DNA of 64,000 bases, taken from contig JAFLTQ010000005.1 of the NCBI GenBank assembly GCA_022510385.1, positions 91,969 to 155,968 on the forward strand, read 5' to 3'. Positions within the stretch are counted from its first letter, which is position 1. Each line of letters opens with the position of its first letter. The notes beneath the pieces are model-generated. The model had not been told where the DNA came from, searched no databases, and worked only from the letters and a program-made list of their open reading frames with translations. Shown piece after piece: positions 51,019-60,938 of the stretch. The translations under genes and the position numbers were made by a program. The DNA is from Muribaculaceae bacterium. GTDB taxonomy: Bacteria > Bacteroidota > Bacteroidia > Bacteroidales > Muribaculaceae.

Positions 51019-52350
51019 ATGAAAGAGAGATATATAGCAGCCATAGAGGTAAGCACCTCCAAGATGATAGCAGCAGTCGGGAAGACAAAAGGAGATGGGA
51101 ATCTGGATATAATAGCCATAGAACAGGAACAGACACCGGAGGGAGTTGTCAGATATGGAATAATACAGAATTTGGAAGAAACCTATACGTCGGTGTCAAA
51201 GCTCTTCGGACGTCTTGAACAGCGACAGAATATCCGGCCGAGAAAGATAAAAAGTGTTATTGTGGGTCTTGGGGGAAGATCGATGAAAACCATCACAAAA
51301 GAGGTTTCGATGAATCTGTCGGAAGATACCGAGATAGATGATGAAATACTTGAAAGGTTGAAAGATCTTGCCTTTCATTCAGCAATTGACAATACGCTTG
51401 AAGTTGTTGATGCCGTTGCACGCAGCTTCAAGGTAGGGAATTCCGAGACCTTATCTCCCAAAGGGATGGTTGGAAGCCATATCAGCGGAATATTCGATTT
51501 GATAGTGTGTCGGCCCGAATTAATCCGAAATATCCGTCGAACCATCACTGATAAGCTCCATTTAGAAGTGGATGGGATAGTTGTGACAGCGATGGCCACA
51601 GGCCATCTAATCCTTACTCAGGAGGAGAAGCGTCTGGGGTGTATGCTTGTAGATATGGGAGCCGAGACAACAACTGTGACCATCTATCAAAAGGGAGCCT
51701 TACATTATTTCGCGACGCTTCCTATGGGAGGCAAAAACATCTCGCGAGACATCTCCAGTCTGGGCGTTGTGGATGACAAAGCCGAAGAGATAAAGATCAC
51801 CGGGGGAAATGCTTTGATGGAGCAAGATGTTCCAAACCTGTCGATCAATAATCTGAAACTGTCAGATATCTCTAATTTAGTTGTAGCAAGGAGTGAAGAG
51901 ATAGTCGCCAACATAATAGAACAGATCGAATATTCAGGGATAAAGGATTCTGATTTGCCGGGAGGAATCATCTGCATAGGTGGAGGTTTCCGATTAAAAG
52001 GGATGTTGGAATTACTTGAGATGCAAAGCGGCCTGAATGTCAGACGCGGCACATTACCTGAATATGTACATATAGAGGACCCACGAAGCAACATTGAATT
52101 GGCGCAGGTGGCGAGTGTTCTCTATGCGGGGGCAACCTTAAGTGAAAAGGAATCCCTCTTTATGCCGGAACGCCAAACCTTGCCGCCAAATGGAGTTTTA
52201 CCTTTGGAGACAGAAGATGAGCCGGAAAAGCCCAAGAAGCCGGAAGAGCCGAAAAAGAGCAAACCGAGCATCTTTGAAAAGATGGGGAAGGGTATAGCGA
52301 GCCTCTTCGGGTCGCCGGAAGATGAAGAGACAGATCTTCTCGACGAATAG
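51019..52350 (+). CDS. ftsA: Cell-division protein FtsA
   Basis: A 443-residue actin-family ATPase that tethers FtsZ to the membrane. AAIEVSTSKMIAAVG (residues 5-19), the 1C subdomain (~85-165), CMLVDMGAETTTVTIYQKG and GGIICIGGGFRLKGMLEL show the fold. A Pro/Lys/Glu linker (~400-420) leads to the C-terminal amphipathic segment PSIFEKMGKGIASLFG, the membrane-targeting helix, followed by an acidic tail of ~12 residues. It lies between ftsQ and ftsZ. Confidence 0.95.
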   Translation: MKERYIAAIEVSTSKMIAAVGKTKGDGNLDIIAIEQEQTPEGVVRYGIIQNLEETYTSVSKLFGRLEQRQNIRPRKIKSVIVGLGGRSMKTITKEVSMNLSEDTEIDDEILERLKDLAFHSAIDNTLEVVDAVARSFKVGNSETLSPKGMVGSHISGIFDLIVCRPELIRNIRRTITDKLHLEVDGIVVTAMATGHLILTQEEKRLGCMLVDMGAETTTVTIYQKGALHYFATLPMGGKNISRDISSLGVVDDKAEEIKITGGNALMEQDVPNLSINNLKLSDISNLVVARSEEIVANIIEQIEYSGIKDSDLPGGIICIGGGFRLKGMLELLEMQSGLNVRRGTLPEYVHIEDPRSNIELAQVASVLYAGATLSEKESLFMPERQTLPPNGVLPLETEDEPEKPKKPEEPKKSKPSIFEKMGKGIASLFGSPEDEETDLLDE

Positions 52351-52414
52351 GAAGTGGAAGGAACTGTGTATTTAAAAAGTAATGAAGGAATAACCAAAAA
52401 CAAAATTAGGAAGG

Positions 52415-53782
52415 ATGCAAGATAGCATTGATAGCAGGATGCCGATGGAGGAGACAAAATTTGTAGGAGACAAAGGTTCCTCTCTCATCAAAGTGATAGG
52501 AGTAGGGGGAGGAGGCAGCAATGCAGTCAACTACATGTATAAACAGAAGATACCAAAGGTTAAGTTTGTAGTGTGTAACACCGACCGCCAGCATCTGGAA
52601 GATTCTCCGGTACCCCAGAAGGTGTTACTTGGCGAGGGTATAACCCATGGCCGAGGAGCGGGTAATAAACCTGATGTGGGCAGAAAGTGTGCCGAAGAGA
52701 GTTCGGATGAGATAAAAGAGCTTTTCAATGACGACACCGAAATGGTCTTCATCACTGCCGGGATGGGAGGGGGAACCGGTACCGGAGCTGCTCCCGTCAT
52801 AGCCCGTTTAGCCAAAGAAGCTGGGATGCTTACCATAGGTATCGTGACACTCCCCTTCATGTTTGAGCTTGAGCAGAAAATATTGAAAGCGCTCGACGGT
52901 GCCAACGAAATGCGCAAACATGTAGATGCTTTGCTATTGATAAATAATGAAAATCTCATCGAGCTTTATCCGGATTTAAATTTCTTCAATGCTTTTGAGA
53001 AAGCGGATGATACTTTGGCCAACGCAGCTCGAAGTGTATCAGACATTATCTCGGAAAGATGCTATATCAACGTAGACTTCGAAGATGTCAGGACAACTCT
53101 TAAAGATAGCGGCACAGCAATTATCTCGACAGCCTATGGAGAGGGGGAACACCGTATATCTGATGCAATACATAATGCACTTCATTCCCCGCTTCTCAAG
53201 CAACATGACATCTACACATCGAAACGATTACTGTTGAAGTTCGCGTGCTGGAAAGATTCTCCAAATGCTTTGAAAGCTCAAGAATTGGGAGAAATAAATC
53301 ATTTCACCTCGAAATTAGACAGCAATATAGACGTCAAATGGGGAGTGGCTGATGATCCCTCCTTAGGGGATAAAGTCAGGGTGACAGTTTTGGCTTCAGG
53401 ATTTGACGTGACCTTGCGTGAGAATCAGAAAAAGCCGGAAGAAATTATTGTTTTCGACAGCGGCAAAAAAACCAAAGATGACCGTGACAGCAAGACAAAG
53501 AATGAAGACTCCGAGCGTATAGCCGAGATTTATGGCAAAGACAAGGTGATGAAACAGCGTCAAAATGCAGCACGCGTGAAATATGCCGTGTTAACGCCCG
53601 ACCAATTTGATGATCATGAGGTCATTTCTATGATAGAAAAATGTCCAACAGCTACCCGTGCACCGAAATTCAACGAGGAACTGAAAAGACTTTCAAGCAC
53701 TCCCATAATAGATAGCCGGGAGAATGTAACAAAGGAAGCGACAGATAACCGAAACACCCGGACTATTTCGTTTGGTGATTAA
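52415..53782 (+). CDS. ftsZ: Cell-division GTPase FtsZ
   Basis: A 455-residue tubulin-like GTPase forming the Z-ring. VIGVGGGGSNAVNYM (residues ~26-40), the tubulin signature GGGTGTGAAPVIA (~117-129) and the T7-loop region NFFNAFEKADD are seen. The ~100 residues after the GTPase core are a charged linker, and the protein ends in RTISFGD-type sequence in place of the proteobacterial C-terminal peptide. It ends the dcw cluster, 64 bases after ftsA. Confidence 0.96.
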   Translation: MQDSIDSRMPMEETKFVGDKGSSLIKVIGVGGGGSNAVNYMYKQKIPKVKFVVCNTDRQHLEDSPVPQKVLLGEGITHGRGAGNKPDVGRKCAEESSDEIKELFNDDTEMVFITAGMGGGTGTGAAPVIARLAKEAGMLTIGIVTLPFMFELEQKILKALDGANEMRKHVDALLLINNENLIELYPDLNFFNAFEKADDTLANAARSVSDIISERCYINVDFEDVRTTLKDSGTAIISTAYGEGEHRISDAIHNALHSPLLKQHDIYTSKRLLLKFACWKDSPNALKAQELGEINHFTSKLDSNIDVKWGVADDPSLGDKVRVTVLASGFDVTLRENQKKPEEIIVFDSGKKTKDDRDSKTKNEDSERIAEIYGKDKVMKQRQNAARVKYAVLTPDQFDDHEVISMIEKCPTATRAPKFNEELKRLSSTPIIDSRENVTKEATDNRNTRTISFGD

Positions 53783-53843
53783 ATTAGTTTGCTTGAGGAA
53801 ATAAATTGGATAAAAGGAGGGAAAAAGGAATCAAGATCAGAAC

Positions 53844-55508
53844 ATGGAAGGAGAAAAATTTCGGATGGTTGCAAAGACCTTTGAAGGTCTTGAAGACGTT
53901 TTGCGAGAAGAGCTAATAGGACTTGGCGCCGAGAATGTGGAGATAGGGAATCGCATGGTGTCGTTTGAAGGCGACTTAGCTCTATTGTACAAGAGTAACT
54001 TATGTTGTCGCACGGCATTAAGAATATTGAAACCCATTGTCATGTTCAGAGCCGAGTCAACAGATGAGTTATATGATTATCTGCGAGAACTTGAATGGGA
54101 GCAATTCATGGATCCGGATACCACCTTTTCGGTTGATGCCACTGTAAACGGAGAAGAATTCACCCATTCAAAATATGTTACATATCGCGTAAAAGATGCA
54201 ATCGTAGACCATTTTCGAGATAAAGATGGAAAGAGGCCCTCTATTCGGCTTGAAGGGGCCGACCTGCAATTTAATGTTCATATATCGGGAGACAGGGTTA
54301 CGTTGTCGCTTGATTCGAGCGGAGCGCCGCTCTACAAGAGGGGATATCGGGTTGAGCAAACAGAAGCTCCTATAAATGAAGTTCTTGCAGCCGGCATAAT
54401 CTTAAAGACAGGATGGCGCGGAGAATCAGATTTTTTAGATCCGATGTGTGGCAGCGGGACCTTTCTGATAGAAGCGGCCTTGATTGCAGCCAATATCAAT
54501 CCGGGCATCTATCGTGAACGCTTCGCATTTGAAAGTTGGAAAGATTTCGACAAAGACCTCTTTGAGGAGATTTATAATGATGACTCGGAAGAGAAAGAAT
54601 TTCTCTATAAGATTTTTGGAGGAGATATCAGCGCGGATGCCATAGCAGTTTCGCGCAAGAATATAAAATCAGCGAGAGTTGAAGAAATGATAGAGCTACG
54701 CTGTTGCCCCCTTACAGAATGGGAAGCGGAATCATCCGAGGGTGTGATAGTGACAAATCCTCCCTATGGGGAGAGGTTGAAACCGGGGAATCTAAACAAC
54801 TTATATAAAGAGCTTGGGAGCACCCTAAAAAACAATTTTCAGGGATGGCATGCTTGGATCATAGGTTATCAAGATGACCAAATGAAAGAGATAGGTTTGA
54901 AGCCATCAGTAAAGATACCTCTTTATAACGGGAATCTGGACTGTAGCCTGCGGGAATATGTTATGTTTGACGGGAGCTATTCTCAATTTCGGGCCGATGG
55001 AGGCACAGTGGCGAGCGAAGCATCCGAAAAGCGTAAATCAGATGGACCCAGAAAGGTTAAGCATATAAGTGATGACGAATGGAATAAAGAGAGCCGCAAA
55101 TTCAATAAAAGTCACGGAATTAAGGAAAATAAATTCCATGATGGCAACAAAAAAGATGGGAATAAAAAAGATTTCCGGAGAAATTTGAAAAGGGGAGATG
55201 AAGGGGAATGGAATCTTCAGGAAAGAGATTTTGAAAGCAGGGGTAACAGGAGAGATGACAAATTCAGAAGCCGGAAAGATCAAGGGTCCAAGCATGAAGA
55301 ACGCAACTTCGACAGGAGAAGAAATGAAGAGAGGGGGAATTATGGCGAGAGGAAAAGATATGAGGAAAGGGATAAGATGAAAAAAAGAGGATTTGAAGGT
55401 AAGGGAGGACCCTCCACTACCTATAATCCGGCCAACTCAAAAGGGCCACGTCTACCCAAGGAGAGCGCAACAGAACTTAATCCGGTTCATTTTCGAAAGA
55501 GGAGATAG
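53844..55508 (+). CDS. THUMP-domain class I RNA methyltransferase (RlmL/Trm11-like) with charged tail
   Basis: A 554-residue protein. The THUMP RNA-binding domain covers residues ~1-155 and the methyltransferase domain ~165-385, with the SAM loop FLDPMCGSGTFLIEAA (~197-212) and the N6/N2-type catalytic motif VTNPPYGERL (~303-312). This fits 23S rRNA m2G methyltransferases of the RlmL N-half type. The last ~165 residues are an Arg/Lys/Asp/Glu/Gly/Asn-rich low-complexity tail, far beyond the usual ~385-residue enzyme, and probably an RNA-binding disordered region. It starts 61 bases after ftsZ. Confidence 0.85.
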   Translation: MEGEKFRMVAKTFEGLEDVLREELIGLGAENVEIGNRMVSFEGDLALLYKSNLCCRTALRILKPIVMFRAESTDELYDYLRELEWEQFMDPDTTFSVDATVNGEEFTHSKYVTYRVKDAIVDHFRDKDGKRPSIRLEGADLQFNVHISGDRVTLSLDSSGAPLYKRGYRVEQTEAPINEVLAAGIILKTGWRGESDFLDPMCGSGTFLIEAALIAANINPGIYRERFAFESWKDFDKDLFEEIYNDDSEEKEFLYKIFGGDISADAIAVSRKNIKSARVEEMIELRCCPLTEWEAESSEGVIVTNPPYGERLKPGNLNNLYKELGSTLKNNFQGWHAWIIGYQDDQMKEIGLKPSVKIPLYNGNLDCSLREYVMFDGSYSQFRADGGTVASEASEKRKSDGPRKVKHISDDEWNKESRKFNKSHGIKENKFHDGNKKDGNKKDFRRNLKRGDEGEWNLQERDFESRGNRRDDKFRSRKDQGSKHEERNFDRRRNEERGNYGERKRYEERDKMKKRGFEGKGGPSTTYNPANSKGPRLPKESATELNPVHFRKRR

Positions 55509-56483
55509 GTGAGGAATGACTCCGTAGGTATAGGAAAAACGGGCTTAGTGGTGGCAATAATGACAGCCATCGCAATGTGCATTTTATCCTATATATTTCA
55601 TCCGGTGGTCCCTAAAAGCATAGAGTATGGCTTTCTACTGCCATCTCCCGACAAATGGGATTTTAATCCATTTTGGTCATGGATGGTGAATACCTTGTTG
55701 TTGCTATTAACCTCTCTATTATTATTTTTCGTCAACAAGAGTTATAATTTTGTCAGAACCACGGAGCCATCTTTGTTAGCTCTGTTTCTGATTATGTCGA
55801 CATCGGGGCCATGGTTTACCGAGGGATTAAACAGTTCGGTCTTGATATGTCTCGCCAACGTAGTTTGTTTAGGCATCATCTTCGACAGTTACGACAGCCG
55901 TAACGCCACTCAAGAGATGTTTACTCTTGGTTTGGTGGCAGGAATGGGAGGAATGGTCCAATATGGCTTTTTTCCGATGGGTATTCTCTATTTCCTATGG
56001 AGCTTATTCATGAAAGTGATGAGAGTCAAAGAGGTATTGGCGTATATAGCGGGTCTGCTATGTCCTTACTGGATTTTTATCGGAATAGGATGGTTAAGCT
56101 TTTCTGACATTCATTATCCTTCACTGACACCGATGTTTTCCTACATCCAAGATCCGTCGGAATTAATTATATTGCTTACCGGAATATCTTTGGCAGCAAT
56201 ATTAGGGTTTATCATTTCAATGGTGAATTCCATAAAATTATATGCGGGCAATTCAAAGGTTAATGCCATGAATCTGTGTGTCATTTCCATGGGAGTTATG
56301 AGTCTTTTATGCATAATCCTTGATTTCGAGAATATGTCGGCCTACGTGGAGACTCTCTATTTGGCAACGGCGGTTCAGATTGCGAATATATGTGCATTGT
56401 GGAATCCACGAGAACCATGGATGGTGACAGTTTTTCCCGGGGTTTGTTATATAGGACTATTTGCCTGCAGTCTGTTTTTATGA
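55509..56483 (+). CDS. Polytopic membrane protein of unknown function
   Basis: A 324-residue protein with about nine hydrophobic segments and short loops and no recognised catalytic motif. GTG 55509 follows the methyltransferase stop directly. It ends 4 bases before pdxB, so it belongs to the same transcript. Similar membrane proteins sit beside pdxB in Bacteroidales; the role is unknown. Confidence 0.65.
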   Translation: MRNDSVGIGKTGLVVAIMTAIAMCILSYIFHPVVPKSIEYGFLLPSPDKWDFNPFWSWMVNTLLLLLTSLLLFFVNKSYNFVRTTEPSLLALFLIMSTSGPWFTEGLNSSVLICLANVVCLGIIFDSYDSRNATQEMFTLGLVAGMGGMVQYGFFPMGILYFLWSLFMKVMRVKEVLAYIAGLLCPYWIFIGIGWLSFSDIHYPSLTPMFSYIQDPSELIILLTGISLAAILGFIISMVNSIKLYAGNSKVNAMNLCVISMGVMSLLCIILDFENMSAYVETLYLATAVQIANICALWNPREPWMVTVFPGVCYIGLFACSLFL

Positions 56484-56487
56484 AAAT

Positions 56488-57492
56488 ATGAAGATAGTTA
56501 TTGACGAAGGTATCCCATATATAAAGGGAAGAATATCGGAGGAGGCGGAAATCACCTATCTCCCGGGCGACAAGATAAGCAGAGACATATTGCAAGATGC
56601 CGATTGTGTAATAGTCAGGACACGCACGAAATGCAACCGGAGCTTATTGGAGGGGACGGGAGTAAAGCTTGTAGTGACCGCCACTATCGGGAAAGACCAT
56701 ATAGAGGAGGAATGGTGTGAAAGCAACGGAATAATAGTAAGGAATTCACCGGGATGTAATGCAGGCGGAGTGGCTCAATATGTCTACTCCTCTCTCTTTA
56801 ATCTGGGTTTCAATCCATTAAAAGATAATTTGGGGGTTATCGGGTATGGACACGTTGGAGGGAAGGTTGTCGAATGGTCACGTATTCTTGGTGTAACGAC
56901 CTTGATAAATGATGAGCCCCGTCGTGAATCCGGGAAAGAGGATGTGGAATATTTGCCCATAGAAGAAGTTTTAAAATCGAGCGACGCCGTTACATTGCAC
57001 GTGCCTTTGACTAAGGCCGGGGCTCATCCTACGCATTATCTGATAGGTGAGAAGGAATTATCGCAAATGAAACCAGGGTCGATAATAATCAACAGTTCCA
57101 GAGGGGGAGTGATAGAAGAAAAAGCATTGAAAGGATTCCTGCAGGATGGAAGGTTGAAAGGAGTAGTGGATGTTTGGGAAGGAGAACCTAAAATAGATTT
57201 AGACCTGTTGAAACTCAGCCATATCGGGACTCCTCACATAGCGGGTTATTCGGAAGAGGGAAAGCGCCGTGCTACATTTATGGCACTTGAGGCGGTGGAA
57301 GATGTTTTAGGGATAAAAACAGATAGAAGAGGATTGGAAAGTGAAGCGGACCCTCAAAGAATACTTAGTCGGGAGATTATAGAATCCTCTTATGACCCGG
57401 TTAAAGATTCAGAGCGACTGAAGGGAAATCCGAGTGATTTCGAGAGGATTCGGAATGAATACAAATATAGGCACGAACCACTTTATATATGA
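56488..57492 (+). CDS. pdxB: 4-phosphoerythronate dehydrogenase PdxB
   Basis: A 334-residue D-2-hydroxyacid dehydrogenase of the pyridoxal-5'-phosphate pathway. The Rossmann loop GVIGYGHVGGKVVEW (residues ~115-129), the conserved Arg in INSSRGGVIEE (~205-215), the Glu in VWEGEPKID and the His in IGTPHIAGYSEEGK (~250) are seen. The C-terminal extension of ~60 residues is the PdxB dimerisation domain. ATG 56488 gives the expected start MKIVIDEGIPYI; an in-frame TTG at 56461 lies in the upstream gene. It overlaps rnhA by 4 bases. Confidence 0.93.
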   Translation: MKIVIDEGIPYIKGRISEEAEITYLPGDKISRDILQDADCVIVRTRTKCNRSLLEGTGVKLVVTATIGKDHIEEEWCESNGIIVRNSPGCNAGGVAQYVYSSLFNLGFNPLKDNLGVIGYGHVGGKVVEWSRILGVTTLINDEPRRESGKEDVEYLPIEEVLKSSDAVTLHVPLTKAGAHPTHYLIGEKELSQMKPGSIIINSSRGGVIEEKALKGFLQDGRLKGVVDVWEGEPKIDLDLLKLSHIGTPHIAGYSEEGKRRATFMALEAVEDVLGIKTDRRGLESEADPQRILSREIIESSYDPVKDSERLKGNPSDFERIRNEYKYRHEPLYI

Positions 57493-58145
57493 AATATTAT
57501 GTAGTATTCCGGGGACATAATCCCGGGGTTTATGATGATTGGGAAGAGGTCAAAGAACAGGTGACCGGATTTTCGGGAGCCTTGTACAAGGGGTATGCGA
57601 GTTCCGAAGAGGCAGCCGAGGCTTACCGTAATTTTACAGGGAGCGAAGACCGGGAGGAATTGTCGAGACTGATAACAGGAATATCAGGGAAGAATGATCA
57701 TAAAGAACCCTCGGAAAGTATAATTGAAAAGCATCCGGAAATTGATCCGGACGCATGGGCAGTTGATGCAGCCTGTTCAAAGAATCCGGGGATTATGGAA
57801 TATCGGGGAGTAGAGATAAAGACAGGCCAAGTTATATTTCAGATGGGTCCCTTCGACGATGCGACAAATAACATCGGAGAGTATCTGGCCTTAGTGCATG
57901 CAATGGCCTTGATGACACAAAAGGGAGAATATCACAATATCTATACGGATTCCAAGACTGCACTGAGTTGGTATAGGCGCCGAAAGATCAACACTACGCT
58001 TCAACCGACAACACGCAATAGGAGGGTTTTTGAACTATTGGCACGAGCTTCAATGTGGGTGAATACCCATGAGTTTCCAAAGCGAGTGATCAAATGGGAT
58101 ACAGACCGGTGGGGAGAAATACCGGCAGACTATGGTCGGAAATGA
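57489..58145 (+). CDS. rnhA: Ribonuclease HI with viroplasmin-like N-terminal domain
   Basis: A 218-residue RNase H. The N-terminal ~45 residues (YYVVFRGHNPGVYDDWEEV) form the hybrid-binding domain related to caulimovirus protein VI and eukaryotic RNase H1. The nuclease domain follows from residue ~92, with catalytic acids in AVDAACSKN, NNIGEYLALVHAM and YTDSKTALSWY, and the last Asp in the C-terminal WDTDRWGEIPADYGRK. It degrades the RNA of RNA-DNA hybrids. It overlaps pdxB and queG by 4 bases each. Confidence 0.93.
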   Translation: MKYYVVFRGHNPGVYDDWEEVKEQVTGFSGALYKGYASSEEAAEAYRNFTGSEDREELSRLITGISGKNDHKEPSESIIEKHPEIDPDAWAVDAACSKNPGIMEYRGVEIKTGQVIFQMGPFDDATNNIGEYLALVHAMALMTQKGEYHNIYTDSKTALSWYRRRKINTTLQPTTRNRRVFELLARASMWVNTHEFPKRVIKWDTDRWGEIPADYGRK

Positions 58146-59077
58146 AAGAGGAAATACGCCATAGATTGTTAAAGAGCGGTGCCGTAGCAGTCGGATTTGC
58201 AAAAGCCGGAGATATTTCTCTCTTTGAAAGAGAGGATTATAAGGGATGGATTGATGCGGGATTTCACGGAGAGATGGAATATCTTCACCGACATGAAGAA
58301 CTGAGGAATCATACGGATTCTGTCATGCCGGGAGCAAAAACAGTGATAAGCTTGGCTTTTAATTATGAGCCGGAGGAATGGCTCGGGAAGGATTCTCCAT
58401 ATATATCGGCCTATGCTTATGGTAAAGATTATCATAATGCTTTAAGGGAGGTTTTACGCCCGGCTATTTCAGATTTCAAGGAGCAATACGGGGGAGAATG
58501 GCGCATCTGTATAGACACCGCACCGGTGGCAGAGCGATATTGGGCGCTAAAAAGCGGTATTGGTATTCGCGGATTAAATTGCGGGGTGATTATTGAGGGT
58601 TACGGGAGTTTTATCTTTTTGGCAGAGATAATGACCACTTTGGAGATACCGGCTGACAGTCAGTCGGAGCGGCAATGTAGTAAATGCGGAGAGTGTCTTA
58701 GGGAATGTCCGACAAAAGCCTTACAGGGAGATGGGAGAATGGATAGCCGGAAATGTATAAATTACCTGACAATAGAGAAGAAGAGTGAGCTAAGCGAAGA
58801 AGAGATTGGAATTTTAAAGAAAGGACCGGGTTATCTTGCGGGATGTGACCGGTGTCTCAAGGTCTGTCCTTATAATCAAGGGAAGAATGAGCTTACTAAA
58901 GTCTTTACGGGGCATAATTCAAGATTGTCGGCTTTCGATTTGAGAAAGGAAATTAAAGAATTAAGGATAGATGATCTGCAGGAAATGGGTAAAGATGAAT
59001 TCAAGAAGAGGTTTAAAGATAGCCCGTTGCTATATGTCGGGTTGGAAAGATTGCAGAGAAACGCGAGAGGTCTGTGA
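58142..59077 (+). CDS. queG: Epoxyqueuosine reductase QueG
   Basis: A 311-residue cobalamin and iron-sulfur enzyme reducing epoxyqueuosine to queuosine in tRNA. AYGKDYHNALRE and RICIDTAPVAERYWA (general-acid Asp) lie in the cobalamin-binding part. Two [4Fe-4S] sets follow: CSKCGECLRECPTKAL (residues ~194-209) and CDRCLKVCPYNQG (~240-252). ATG 58142 overlaps the rnhA stop by 4 bases and gives the usual family N-terminus. C-terminal HEAT-like repeats found in some homologues are absent. Confidence 0.93.
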   Translation: MKEEIRHRLLKSGAVAVGFAKAGDISLFEREDYKGWIDAGFHGEMEYLHRHEELRNHTDSVMPGAKTVISLAFNYEPEEWLGKDSPYISAYAYGKDYHNALREVLRPAISDFKEQYGGEWRICIDTAPVAERYWALKSGIGIRGLNCGVIIEGYGSFIFLAEIMTTLEIPADSQSERQCSKCGECLRECPTKALQGDGRMDSRKCINYLTIEKKSELSEEEIGILKKGPGYLAGCDRCLKVCPYNQGKNELTKVFTGHNSRLSAFDLRKEIKELRIDDLQEMGKDEFKKRFKDSPLLYVGLERLQRNARGL

Positions 59078-59107
59078 AAATGTAAACTCCATTCAAAAAA
59101 GGGATAA

Positions 59108-60367
59108 ATGAGAGATAACGAAACAAATAAAGTGAAGGAGAATAATGGAGGCACCCCGGTAGAGGGAAAACAGCGTCATATCATACTTGATGCCTTGAGA
59201 GGTTTCGCATTGCTCGGGATTTGTATGGCGAATTATCCGGAATTTTCCTTGTATAGCTTTTTGGAGAGCGCCCCTAAGGAGAATTTTCCCACAGCCGGGA
59301 TTGATAAAGTGGTGCAATGGATACTCTATATCCTTATCGACGGTAAATTCTATACAATATTTTCTTTGCTGTTTGGAATAGGGTTCTCAATAATTCTTGA
59401 GAACAATCGTAAAAGAGGAGCTAACGGATTGCTAATCTTTTATCGGCGTATGTTTATATTGCTCGTTATAGGATTCTGTCACCTGCTATTTATATGGAGC
59501 GGCGATATCCTAATGCTTTATGCCGCAGTGGGCATGACCTTACCCCTCTTTTTAAGATGTAAGGATAGGACACTTTTGATATGGTCGGGGATATTTCTGG
59601 TCTTGCCGGTAATAATAGATTATATATGCCAGTTCACGGGGGTTTATCTTTCAAAAAAGCTTGTAGAATGGCAATGGCTTCTATGCGGACGATTCGGCAT
59701 CACAGAGGAGAATTTTGCATATTGGCTCCGGGATGCAAGCAACTATGAGGATATGTGGAGATTCCTTTTAATGGGAGCAGTAGAGAGGATGCAGGAATTT
59801 GTAGACGGCAACCGGTATTTCAAAGTGTTGGGTCTCTTTTTAATAGGGTATTGGATAGGAAGAAAGCAATATTATATCCGTCTTGCGGAGCTCCGGAAAT
59901 ACTTAAAAACAATATGTCTCTTGGGACTCATAATCGGACTCCCTTTATCAACCCTCTACGCATGGAGCTCAATGGATAGCAAACCATTCGGATTCGGCAC
60001 CCACAGTTTGTTTTATTTTATAAGTGTCTATCTGACTTCTTTCGGATATATAAGCGGCTTCTGTTTACTTTATCTTAAGAATAGAGAAAGGGGGGTTTGG
60101 AAATTTCTGTCGTATCCCGGGCGGATGGCATTGACAAATTATATATCACAATCTATAGCTGGTGTTTTGATTTTCTATGGTATAGGATTAGGTCTTGGAG
60201 CTGACATGGGGTTGATTTATGGAGAAATCATAGCAATAGGAGTCTTTCTTTTCGAGGTAGGTTTCAGCGCCGGCTGGCTCCAATATTTCCGCTTCGGTCC
60301 ATTGGAATGGATATGGCGTTGCCTGACCTATAACAAATTCTTTTCCCTTGTAAACAGTGGGAAGTAA
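59108..60367 (+). CDS. DUF418-type membrane protein
   Basis: A 419-residue inner-membrane protein with a hydrophilic N-terminal ~22 residues and about nine to ten membrane helices. ILDALRGFALLGICMANYP near the start and the C-terminal YPGRMALTNYISQS with GPLEWIWRCLTY are the marks of the DUF418/YeiB family, distantly related to membrane acyltransferases. Function is unknown; related proteins are linked to antibiotic tolerance or envelope maintenance. It lies 30 bases after queG. Confidence 0.82.
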   Translation: MRDNETNKVKENNGGTPVEGKQRHIILDALRGFALLGICMANYPEFSLYSFLESAPKENFPTAGIDKVVQWILYILIDGKFYTIFSLLFGIGFSIILENNRKRGANGLLIFYRRMFILLVIGFCHLLFIWSGDILMLYAAVGMTLPLFLRCKDRTLLIWSGIFLVLPVIIDYICQFTGVYLSKKLVEWQWLLCGRFGITEENFAYWLRDASNYEDMWRFLLMGAVERMQEFVDGNRYFKVLGLFLIGYWIGRKQYYIRLAELRKYLKTICLLGLIIGLPLSTLYAWSSMDSKPFGFGTHSLFYFISVYLTSFGYISGFCLLYLKNRERGVWKFLSYPGRMALTNYISQSIAGVLIFYGIGLGLGADMGLIYGEIIAIGVFLFEVGFSAGWLQYFRFGPLEWIWRCLTYNKFFSLVNSGK

Positions 60368-60371
60368 CAGC

Positions 60372-60402
60372 TTGTAGGGGTGAAATAATTTCTTTAATTT
60401 TG
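60372..60402 (+). promoter_or_regulatory. Promoter of the secreted protein-nuclease pair
   Basis: TTG at 60372-60374, 20-base spacer, TAATTTTG at 60395-60402; the gene starts 69 bases further on. Confidence 0.55.
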
Positions 60403-60470
60403 AGTTCTATCCTATAGAAAAATCTGCTCCACAAAAGGAATATCGCCCGGGCAAGCTGAATAAGAAAATT

Positions 60471-60938
60471 ATGAAATATAAAATAGTATATTTAATTCCT
60501 TTACTTATCGGGGGGCTAAATATGTATAGCCAAAATGCAGTTAAAGTTTTACATTCCGATAATAGGGAAACAATATTGAAGCTTTCAGAACATCCGAAAG
60601 TGACTCAAATAGATTCTTCTTTATTGATATCAACTGATAAAGAGGAAATAAGTGTGGAAATAGGGGATATCGACCGTCTTATTTTTATAGATTATATAGA
60701 ATCGGGGATTGACAATATCACGACTGAAGGGATTGTAATAGAGATAAGCTCAGAACTTCTCAGCGTCAAGAATCTTCCAACAAGTAAAAGGGTCGGCATC
60801 TTTGATCTATCAGGGCGTCAGGTTGCGGGTGGATTAGCAGACTCCTCCGGCACTACAGAAATCTCGATACAAGATTTGGGGTCCGGCGTCTATATTATTA
60901 ATTCAGAAGGAAAACAAATAAAATTTTATAAAAGATGA
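60471..60938 (+). CDS. Small secreted protein with T9SS-type C-terminal domain
   Basis: A 155-residue protein. The signal peptide is MKYKIVYLIPLLIGGLNMYSQ. The middle (~25-80) ends in VEIGDIDRLIFIDY, a motif common after signal peptides in Bacteroidales secreted proteins. Residues ~100-155 (VGIFDLSGRQVAGG ... GSGVYIINSEGKQIKFYKR) resemble the Por-type secretion tail, although whether this organism has a type IX system cannot be seen here. It overlaps the nuclease gene by 4 bases and is otherwise unknown. Confidence 0.68.
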   Translation: MKYKIVYLIPLLIGGLNMYSQNAVKVLHSDNRETILKLSEHPKVTQIDSSLLISTDKEEISVEIGDIDRLIFIDYIESGIDNITTEGIVIEISSELLSVKNLPTSKRVGIFDLSGRQVAGGLADSSGTTEISIQDLGSGVYIINSEGKQIKFYKR

